Source: an uncultured Pseudomonadota bacterium (lineage in GTDB: Bacteria > SAR324 > NAC60-12). From it: a stretch of DNA of 9,248 nt. The notes under the pieces are model-generated. The model searched no databases, was not told where the DNA came from, and saw only the letters and a program-made list of their open reading frames with translations. The DNA lies in the NCBI GenBank assembly GCA_913056375.1, contig CAJXNF010000081.1, positions 1-9,248 on the forward strand. Reading direction: 5' to 3'. Of the stretch, positions 1 through 6,430 are shown piece by piece. Both the position numbers and the translations under genes were made by a program. Numbering within the stretch: the first letter of the stretch is position 1; each line of letters opens with the position of its first letter.

Positions 1-170
1 CAATGAATGTAATCATCCGATTTGAAATAGGCCTGCATCTCCTTTCCTTCAGGAGAGAGGGGAAATCGAAAAAATTCGACCCCAGCACGCCGAAGCAGAT
101 CAACAACATCAGATCGAATCGGAAGGCGATCGACCAGAGAATTACTAATCGGCAAATCTGGAGAAGTCAT
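1..170 (-). CDS. Partial gene, unknown function, fifth gene of the peroxidase/P450 operon (N-terminal 56 residues only)
   Basis: An open minus-strand frame starts at ATG 170-168 and runs off the left edge without a stop. It begins MTSPDLPISNSL and continues through a charged stretch ending near SDDYIH. It lies 24 nt downstream of the P450 stop and in the same frame as the P450, separated by the TGA at 195-197. No start codon lies between that TGA and ATG 170. The sequence looks soluble, with no signal peptide or membrane segment in the visible part. I do not recognise the family. Close spacing and shared direction suggest it is the next operon gene and works with the P450 and peroxidase. No clear Shine-Dalgarno sequence precedes the ATG, so coupling to translation of the P450 is possible. 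Confidence 0.6.
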   Translation of the reverse strand, partial: MTSPDLPISNSLVDRLPIRSDVVDLLRRAGVEFFRFPLSPEGKEMQAYFKSDDYIH

Positions 171-194
171 TGCAAAGCTATGTTGAAATCGAAC

Positions 195-2084
195 TCAAGG
201 TTTGTCAGGAGTTTGAGGATCAGAACGGCGACGAACAAGAACATCAAAGTCAGAAATCGTGATACCATTTTTCATTGGATATCCACATTTTCCAGGAATC
301 CTCGCCAACTCATAACGGGATAACAATTCACGCACTAAAGCTGGTATTACAGACATCACAATATATTTGCCAGCACAAACATGGTGCATATGGCCAAAGT
401 GGAGATAGTTACGGATTGGGCGGTTGGGATTAAATCGCCATGGTTGATCAACATATTTTGGATCGAACATTGCCGAAGAATTCCAAGCCATAACAAGTGT
501 ATTTTCTGAAACAGATGTGCGATGAGAAGCCCCAAGCAACTCAGTTCTAGACTTGCAATGACGATAGATCACTGGATCGCCGGGAGAGAAGCGAAGAGCC
601 TCCAAGACAAATCCTTGCATCAACCTCCAGTCCGGATGATCGGCAGCAATGACAGCCTGCTTAAGGATACGAGGACGAGACAGTAGCTGATCAACAACCT
701 GACAGATGGTATTGATTAATGGGAGAACTGCTCCTACAAGAAATCCTGTCAAATTGATTCTGATTGCAAGGTCGTCCATGCCCGGGGTTCCTGACTGCTG
801 CAGTAGGAGGCAGCGGGACAAAACTGTATCGCTACGCTCCAAGACTGCACGAGGTAGTTGCTTTGCATTAGAAATTTGAAGATCCAAATCTTGATTCAAC
901 AACCGTGCAGCTTCCAAGGCGTCTTCTCGACTATCATTACCACTAAGATCATAGAAAATATAGTGAAAAAGACTAGAAAACCATACGAGGTTAAAATCGA
1001 TTGATTTTGTTCCATCTGCATTCGTAGCTTCCAGCGGAAGGCGAAAACCAAAATATTTTTCAACAAAAGCTTTAATCACTGGTAAAACAAGATCATTAGG
1101 CAGACTCAACACCTCGGCCTCATCCAAATCATGAATCACATCATCTCTCGCCGCAAAGGCCAGAAAACTATCAATGGAAGCATTAGCAGCAATTTTTTGG
1201 CAACGATCCATGTCTTCACGACGAAAGATTAAGCGCATATTTGAAATGTCACGGGTATAGGTAGGCGATGATGCCTGCATGCCAAGAAGAAAATTTCCAG
1301 AAGATCGGCCATTCTGCGTGACATCGCACATTCTTGGTCCATAAATGACTTGAAAATCCTCGGAGCGCTCTAAGATCTCCTCGACGTCGTGACGCTTAAA
1401 AAGATGAAGTTGCCGTTTAATTGGGAACTGATCTCCATGGCTAAATTCATTAATACTGACCAATGGCAACCACGATGGTAAAGTCAGACGATGAACAAAC
1501 AAACGAATCAGTGACAGAAAAAAGTATATTGTGACGTGATTATTTCCAACAATCGATAATCTCTCTCGCAACGAAGGAAAGAACGCAGTTTTTTTATAGT
1601 TTTTGCTTTCAGTAAAAGGATCTGGAGCAAACACACCTTTTATGCCAAGTGAACAAATCCAATCGATTGGAAGAGAAATAATTTCCTCTACAAATCTCAA
1701 AAAAATAGCCAAGAGGCTGAAATTGGCCTGGGATTCATAACGTTTTGCACGCTTCAAGCGATAACGCGGATTGATCCAGAACAACTCAGAGATCAAATTC
1801 CCCATAAATCGAAGCAACCGAACAGAAAACTCAATCAGTTGCAAGAGGTATAAAAATATCATCCGCGATGAACGAATGACAAAGTAGAGAAGAATTACCG
1901 CAGGCAGAAGCAATTCATGGTGTGACAACAGCAGGTCGAGCGCAGGTTTAAAAATCTGAACTATAAATTCAATGCTATCCTGAATAGACGAGAAGGCATC
2001 TCGCAAAAGCACATTGATATCATCTAAAGTGATAACAAGAAGAATCGAAGAAATTTTTATGCCCATAAGAGAGAGTAGATGCAT
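195..2084 (-). CDS. Cytochrome P450-family haem protein with a hydrophobic N-terminal extension, peroxygenase/hydroperoxide-isomerase-like
   Basis: This 629-residue protein has P450 hallmarks in its C-terminal half. The helix K motif ExxR is in EALRFSP (E495, R498), and the haem-binding loop is HFGHMHHVCAGKYI with Cys570 as the predicted thiolate ligand. The I-helix region near residues 447-458 reads GFLVGAVLPLIN and lacks the usual acidic-Thr pair for O2 activation. P450-like enzymes that act on peroxides, such as fatty-acid hydroperoxide isomerases and fungal Ppo C-terminal domains, often lack that pair. About 200 residues precede the catalytic domain and include hydrophobic stretches (roughly 57-90 and 183-200), so membrane association is likely. 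At 629 residues it is longer than the usual 400-500. The start at 2084, 20 nt after the peroxidase stop, is preferred. The frame stays open to 2222, but that part overlaps the peroxidase end. The substrate is unknown; an oxidised lipid is plausible but inferred. Confidence 0.85.
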   Translation of the reverse strand: MHLLSLMGIKISSILLVITLDDINVLLRDAFSSIQDSIEFIVQIFKPALDLLLSHHELLLPAVILLYFVIRSSRMIFLYLLQLIEFSVRLLRFMGNLISELFWINPRYRLKRAKRYESQANFSLLAIFLRFVEEIISLPIDWICSLGIKGVFAPDPFTESKNYKKTAFFPSLRERLSIVGNNHVTIYFFLSLIRLFVHRLTLPSWLPLVSINEFSHGDQFPIKRQLHLFKRHDVEEILERSEDFQVIYGPRMCDVTQNGRSSGNFLLGMQASSPTYTRDISNMRLIFRREDMDRCQKIAANASIDSFLAFAARDDVIHDLDEAEVLSLPNDLVLPVIKAFVEKYFGFRLPLEATNADGTKSIDFNLVWFSSLFHYIFYDLSGNDSREDALEAARLLNQDLDLQISNAKQLPRAVLERSDTVLSRCLLLQQSGTPGMDDLAIRINLTGFLVGAVLPLINTICQVVDQLLSRPRILKQAVIAADHPDWRLMQGFVLEALRFSPGDPVIYRHCKSRTELLGASHRTSVSENTLVMAWNSSAMFDPKYVDQPWRFNPNRPIRNYLHFGHMHHVCAGKYIVMSVIPALVRELLSRYELARIPGKCGYPMKNGITISDFDVLVRRRSDPQTPDKP

Positions 2085-2104
2085 AGAAGATTTAGCAATA
2101 AGGA

Positions 2105-4018
2105 TTAGAAACGGTTTTGAGCCAAGAGGCGTAACGCTGAAAGACTGGGTACAAAAAAGTAGGCTCCACCACGACACACCACCGGCCGAGGGGTGGACTT
2201 GGCCACAAAGGGCAACGAACATGAACCATCTGGCCGTTCAGATGACATCATTACTTTTATGTCCTTTACATCACTTGCGGCAGAAGGATGAAGCGCTCCT
2301 GCTACTGGACAAATATCATTTCCTAAATTGAAATCAGATCCATAATTGAGCCATTGCTGTTGCATAAACTCAAACTGTCGTTCAAGATCGGAGCAAATAG
2401 CAACGAAGAAAGTTCCTCGCTCCGCATCCCCTAAAGAATTTTGATCATTTAAAACAGAATTCTCAGAGGTTAAATCTACAGCTGGTCCGTATGTCATACC
2501 GCGTCTTAAAATTCTTCGTCGATTCACAAGCAAAGAACTAGCTTGAGATATTTCCGATGAATCAGAATCCTTACGTAATGAAGGATCACCACTATCGCGG
2601 GGGTTACTACGTCGTATGTGTGAGGCGAATGGGCACCTAATTCCTTTTGTGTCATCAGACTCAAAAGTAAATAGAGTAAATTTTGTTTTAAATTTTTTCC
2701 AAGCATCTTTGGCAGATTGCTCCCCCTTTCGAGATTCACCAGCCAAGGTAAGAAGGCGTTTTCGAAAGTTAAGCCACGATTCATACGTGGGGGCATGAAC
2801 CAAGGGTGTCCCATCATCCCAACGACCGACGAGTTTTGCACGCAAGACTTTTAAGGCTTTATTGATGTTGCCAACAGCTGAAGGTTGACCAGATGATGAA
2901 GAACATTCAAAATTATCAAGCCACTGCTCCATCAATGGAACCTGACCGACGAGGGTACGATGAAACTCAGAAACATTTTGCTCCAATTTCCGAACAGCCA
3001 TAAATGTTCCATTTCGGCTAAACGTATAGGGCATTGGATGGCACGTTGTTTCCTGCGCTTCATTTGGATAGCCCAATAAAAATTCTCCAGGAGCAATCGG
3101 CCTCCACTGACCGGAGGAGAGGTGGCCTTGCCCTTGTGCCATCTCAGCCTGGAAAGCAGTGGGATATTGACCCTCAAAAACAGGATCTCCAATACCATCA
3201 AAAAAACCAAAGTGTTCATATTCGCTATATCGCAAGTCTGTAAGCGTGGCATCTGAGGAAACATAACCGCGATCCTTCTGAAATTTGAACATTTCCAAGC
3301 ACTCATCTTCACTAATCCCTGCAATCGCAAGGTCTTGAAGTCGCGTATGAACTAACGATTCACACTCCAGCCATTTAGTGTCGTCATCAACATTGGAGTG
3401 ACCGGACAGGGCAACGAGGCCCAGATTTTCAGCCTGATCGAGTAAACGCTTGGTCTCCTGATCAAGATGTTGAATCATGCTCGATCGGGCTTCATCGAAA
3501 GTCTTCTGGCAGAGATAATCAGACTTCTTAAAGGAATCATCTTTTCGAGACTCGCAAACCTTTTCGAGGCAGGAATTAAATGAAACGCGCTGAGTAATCA
3601 AGATATGAGTGGTATTTTCATGACTCTGATCTTTCCATGCATTGTTCCAATCAGCTCGGTCATCATTTAACATTTCAGCTCGTTTCCACATACCATCCAG
3701 GAAAGCATTGGGAAATTGACGTAGCACTGAGGCGGGAACGCCAAGGGCCTCAAGGCCAGATGCTGTGAACGCAATATTGAGCAGTACCTCTGGATAATCC
3801 TGTCTCAACTGATCCTCAGGAATCTGCATTTGCTTAGAACGCTTTGAAGGAAAATATTGAGCAGTCGTAATTTGAGGAAGAATCCAGTCTAGGAATGCTC
3901 GAGCCTGTTCCTTGTCACGGACATGAAAAAGAAAGTGACGTGCAATCGGGTACGAAGATCGTCCATAGGGGAGCAAGATATTGCCCTGGATATCAAGACG
4001 GTCAAAAATTGTAGTCAT
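2105..4018 (-). CDS. DyP-type haem peroxidase
   Basis: This 637-residue protein is expected to reduce H2O2 or organic peroxides while oxidising a donor. Landmarks appear in family order: DIQGNIL at residues 7-13; GFFDGIGDP with the GxxDG distal Asp at 274; GEFLLGYP near 311-318; RNGTFMAVRKLEQ near 335-347; and CPFASHIRRSNPRD near 462-475, whose His467 is the expected proximal haem ligand. LRRGMTYG near 504-511 follows and offers candidate distal Arg505/506. The C-terminal block runs from FVAICSDLERQFEFMQQQW to RGGAYFFVPSL. It exceeds the usual 300-480 residues because of a long charged insertion before GxxDG (about 120-255) and a Ser/Asp-rich loop after the proximal His. No signal peptide is seen. 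ATG 4018 is chosen because it overlaps the upstream stop as ATGA, has an AGGA box 7 nt ahead and directly precedes the family's N-terminus. The frame is open to 4102. Confidence 0.93.
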   Translation of the reverse strand: MTTIFDRLDIQGNILLPYGRSSYPIARHFLFHVRDKEQARAFLDWILPQITTAQYFPSKRSKQMQIPEDQLRQDYPEVLLNIAFTASGLEALGVPASVLRQFPNAFLDGMWKRAEMLNDDRADWNNAWKDQSHENTTHILITQRVSFNSCLEKVCESRKDDSFKKSDYLCQKTFDEARSSMIQHLDQETKRLLDQAENLGLVALSGHSNVDDDTKWLECESLVHTRLQDLAIAGISEDECLEMFKFQKDRGYVSSDATLTDLRYSEYEHFGFFDGIGDPVFEGQYPTAFQAEMAQGQGHLSSGQWRPIAPGEFLLGYPNEAQETTCHPMPYTFSRNGTFMAVRKLEQNVSEFHRTLVGQVPLMEQWLDNFECSSSSGQPSAVGNINKALKVLRAKLVGRWDDGTPLVHAPTYESWLNFRKRLLTLAGESRKGEQSAKDAWKKFKTKFTLFTFESDDTKGIRCPFASHIRRSNPRDSGDPSLRKDSDSSEISQASSLLVNRRRILRRGMTYGPAVDLTSENSVLNDQNSLGDAERGTFFVAICSDLERQFEFMQQQWLNYGSDFNLGNDICPVAGALHPSAASDVKDIKVMMSSERPDGSCSLPFVAKSTPRPVVCRGGAYFFVPSLSALRLLAQNRF

Positions 4019-5193
4019 GACATTTTCCTGATAGAAAAGTACTTGCCTGGCTGCAAAGAGGGTGACTCGATATCTGAGGGTTGATGTTTGTCTAAAAAAC
4101 AAGAAAAATGCTGACGTATGCTGGACTTTGAAAACCCATCATGATCCTGCCAACGTTTATACATTTCTAAAAATTCTCCCTGCAGATACAAAGATTTTGA
4201 AATTGATTTCAAGTCAACTCCTTTGATTTGCGGCATTGGCTGATTCGCGCGATTAATAAAATAACGCCATGCAAACATAAATAGAATTACAGAGATAACA
4301 GACAAGGCAAAACCAATAATCCCCCATCGATTCCAGGCTTGATAAAATTCACTCAATTCTGCCCCTGGAGGAACATATTCGTACAACCAATTGAAGAAGA
4401 AACTCCCCAAATAGAAGGGCAAGATAAGAAGCGAGACAATCACTAAAAGGAAAGGTAAAATCCCTATACCAAAAAGACCCCAGCGATTCTTGAACTCAGA
4501 AGGAGATACTCGATCTGTTGATGGATTCCACCGCTTCACCTTGTCAGCAACCCAAAAATAAGCCGAAAATGGATAGGTGGTCTCAACTTCATGAGACAGA
4601 ATCATTCGTTCTACTGTTCGATAAGCATTCCAATCAGCAGTGCGCGAAGTAAATCTTTTACCTCGAGGGGGCACAGGAAGGTAAAAGCCCTCACAATGAT
4701 GAAGGATCTCCGTCAATTCTTGGCTGGCATAGGGCCATAAGTCAGAAAGGTAATCTTGTACACATGAAGTTGAGCTGGGATGACAATCAAAATCAATTGC
4801 AATCAGGAGATATGGCGATTCAAGCTGATCAATCTTGTCTTTTTTTGACAGAAGATCCTTGCCAGCAGCTAACGTTCTAAAAAAATCAATCAGAGAATCA
4901 TGACGGCGTCGACCGTTATAGAAGAGCTGATCAATTACAACAAACCGGGCAAAGTGTGTACACCTCGTATGATCAAACAAGTGCAAGTCACCTGATTTCG
5001 ACGACTTGGAATCAATATTGCTTAGAAATGAATCAGAGAGTTGATTCAGATAGTCTTTTAGATGATGAGAATAAGATTGAGAACTATTGCAGTATTGGGG
5101 AACATTTTTTTCGCCTGACAAAGCTTTGTATGGTCCGGTCTTGACAGGCAATAATGCCGTCAATTGATAAAATCCTGCCTCATTGCTCGGCAT
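4015..5193 (-). CDS. Two-transmembrane protein of unknown function, paralogous to the 269-aa neighbour, peroxidase partner
   Basis: This 392-residue protein is not assigned to a named family. Residues 70-215 form a soluble domain carrying HFARFVVID (H80-R83), YLLIAIDFD near 128-136, DYLSDL near 147-152 and HCEGF near 166-170. The 269-aa product encoded upstream has the same landmarks in the same order, HFARWVIL, YLLFSSNFNG, DVYLDEF and IGYP, so I read the two as paralogues. Two strongly hydrophobic stretches follow, about 240-270 and 288-312, separated by a short acidic linker. A tail of about 80 residues ends the protein. The TGA stop overlaps the DyP start (ATGA), which points to translational coupling. 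A membrane anchor or scaffold bringing the peroxidase and P450 to a lipid substrate is a plausible role, but that is inference. Confidence 0.85.
   Translation of the reverse strand: MPSNEAGFYQLTALLPVKTGPYKALSGEKNVPQYCNSSQSYSHHLKDYLNQLSDSFLSNIDSKSSKSGDLHLFDHTRCTHFARFVVIDQLFYNGRRRHDSLIDFFRTLAAGKDLLSKKDKIDQLESPYLLIAIDFDCHPSSTSCVQDYLSDLWPYASQELTEILHHCEGFYLPVPPRGKRFTSRTADWNAYRTVERMILSHEVETTYPFSAYFWVADKVKRWNPSTDRVSPSEFKNRWGLFGIGILPFLLVIVSLLILPFYLGSFFFNWLYEYVPPGAELSEFYQAWNRWGIIGFALSVISVILFMFAWRYFINRANQPMPQIKGVDLKSISKSLYLQGEFLEMYKRWQDHDGFSKSSIRQHFSCFLDKHQPSDIESPSLQPGKYFSIRKMS
4026..4029 (-). promoter_or_regulatory. Ribosome binding site of the DyP peroxidase
   Basis: The minus strand reads AGGAAAATGTC directly before ATG 4018, so an AGGA box lies 7 nt upstream. 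This supports the internal start at 4018 over the in-frame ATG at 4102, which would add 28 residues overlapping the preceding gene. Confidence 0.6.
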
Positions 5194-5201
5194 CTTAATG
5201 A

Positions 5202-5207
5202 CCCTCC
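5202..5207 (-). promoter_or_regulatory. Strong Shine-Dalgarno sequence of the 392-aa membrane protein
   Basis: On the minus strand GGAGGG lies 8 nt before ATG 5193. It is the best ribosome binding site in the operon. It fixes the start and suggests this gene is translated independently of the one before it. Confidence 0.7.
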
Positions 5208-5226
5208 ATCACAGACATGATAAAAG

Positions 5227-6036
5227 TCAAAGATTTAACTCTCGTGTGCCATGAGCTGCATGCAGTGGTGGCTTTCCAGTTGAAGGCAGATGATTCACTA
5301 GATTCGCAACAACAGACTCAAATTGCTGAAAAAATAGATCATCTTTTGTTGCCGCCGAAGTGGTTGTGTCTTGATTTATTTCAGCCAACTTCTCCTCTAA
5401 AAAATGAATTGCTTTACGCACTTTCAAGGCACTGGCTACGTCTCGCAGCGAAAATCCTGGAAGAGCGTTGTAGTAGTAAGAACACTCGATTGAATTATCA
5501 TCAATATAGGCCTTAAAAGGGCGACTTGGTATTGACTTTGGGTAACCAATGCTTCGATACCACATTGTGTCCATGCCCAATGAAATTACATCGGAAAACT
5601 CATCCAAATAGACATCCCAAGTCCCATTAAAATTAGAAGAAAATAAAAGATATGAATAACGCGTTTTAAATTTCTTCGAACGGCCTGGCCATCGATCTTT
5701 CGGCAAAATCACCCATCTCGCGAAATGGATCATTTGTAAATTGACAAGCGGAAAGAACTGCGCTGGAAGTGTTCGATACAAACCCAACAAAAACCTATTA
5801 ATCCACGAGCACCACAGTGGGGTCACCACCGTCAAGGCAGAGGATTTACCGACGATGTCTCCTAGAGGCATTCCGAAGGAAGGCGTGTCTCTAAGAGGAA
5901 TCTTAGAAATACCCCAAGCAGGTCTTAAAAAAGCAACTAAACTTAACCCAATGCTTCCAAGCGTAGAAAAAGGCCTTTCATGCCAGTGATCCTTGGTGCC
6001 TGGCTGTCGAGCCATACCAGGCAAAATGAGACGCAT
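5227..6036 (-). CDS. Protein of unknown function with HFARW motif, first gene of the peroxidase/P450 operon
   Basis: This 269-residue protein is not a family I can name. The core at about residues 100-215 holds HFARWVIL (H104-W108), YLLFSSNFNG (129-138), DVYLDEF (141-147), IGYP (163-166), FKAY (174-177) and YYYNALPGFS (187-196). The pattern of a beta strand, a turn with N/D-F-N/D, then YL plus a helix suggests a ferredoxin-like alpha/beta fold. The first four elements recur in the 392-aa neighbour. Residues 25-95 are moderately hydrophobic but contain no clear membrane helix. The C-terminus is polar. It is the first gene of the minus-strand operon, 33 nt ahead of its paralogue. ATG 6036 is the most upstream start; ATG 6015 (MARQPGTKDHW) is a possible alternative, and neither has a clear Shine-Dalgarno box. 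A role in substrate handling or enzyme assembly is possible but unsupported by known motifs. Confidence 0.8.
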   Translation of the reverse strand: MRLILPGMARQPGTKDHWHERPFSTLGSIGLSLVAFLRPAWGISKIPLRDTPSFGMPLGDIVGKSSALTVVTPLWCSWINRFLLGLYRTLPAQFFPLVNLQMIHFARWVILPKDRWPGRSKKFKTRYSYLLFSSNFNGTWDVYLDEFSDVISLGMDTMWYRSIGYPKSIPSRPFKAYIDDNSIECSYYYNALPGFSLRDVASALKVRKAIHFLEEKLAEINQDTTTSAATKDDLFFQQFESVVANLVNHLPSTGKPPLHAAHGTRELNL

Positions 6037-6430
6037 CAGGCAGTCATGCGCAATATATTTGCAACGAGTTCAACGGAATCGACCCACAACCGTCCTAACT
6101 CCAAGCACTAATAGTCAGGTTTGATACAAATACCATTGCTTCAACTAAGCTGAAACATGCTCTTGGGGCAATCCCTTACTTTGCCCGCAATTTGTACAAT
6201 TGCTCACATCAGCTTTAGCCATGGGATGACGCTTGGTGTTTGCTAAGCCAGAAAACAATCCTCCGCAAATCAGAGCATTTCAAATAGGCAAGCCACGGAC
6301 ATGACAAACCCCTGGCGAACCCCAGTCTGCATCAATCACATTCTTCAGCGCTCGTTGGTTCAATCCACATGCCGGCTTGCGTTGCCAAGTGTTTTGGCTA
6401 AATAAAGCTTGACAGCTTGCTACATCCGCA
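6037..6430. other. Divergent intergenic region
   Basis: This 394-bp spacer separates the minus-strand peroxidase/P450 operon from the plus-strand membrane/SLATT pair, so both promoters should lie here. I found no convincing sigma70 promoter on either strand. The best plus-strand guess is TTGCGT at 6377 with TAAATA 16 nt later at 6399, which is weak. Two imperfect dyads could be operators: TTCAACTAAGCTGAA at 6140-6154 and GCAATTTGTACAATTGC at 6187-6203. The minus strand carries a short frame (6145-6279) with a CTNCG pair of cysteines and no recognisable relative. The GC content rises towards the right end. Confidence 0.6.

Noticed and set aside
3..323. 106-codon plus-strand frame at the left edge
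   Set aside because: It is antisense to the P450 C-terminus and the partial fifth gene, both supported by motifs or operon layout. Its composition shows no recognisable domain.
2085..2222. N-terminal extension of the P450 frame up to an ATG at 2222
   Set aside because: It overlaps the conserved C-terminus of the DyP peroxidase (RGGAYFFVPSL block). The ATG at 2084 just after the peroxidase stop gives the normal operon layout.
4019..4102. N-terminal extension of the DyP frame to an ATG at 4102
   Set aside because: The family's conserved start (DIQGNIL) follows the ATG at 4018, which has an AGGA box and an ATGA overlap. The extra 28 residues overlap the upstream gene.
5217..5516. 99-codon plus-strand frame
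   Set aside because: It is antisense to the C-terminal part of the 269-aa protein and has no features of its own.
6345..6375. GGTTCAATCC resembling a tRNA T-arm
   Set aside because: The flanking bases do not form the 5-bp T stem, and no acceptor, D or anticodon arms can be drawn around it.
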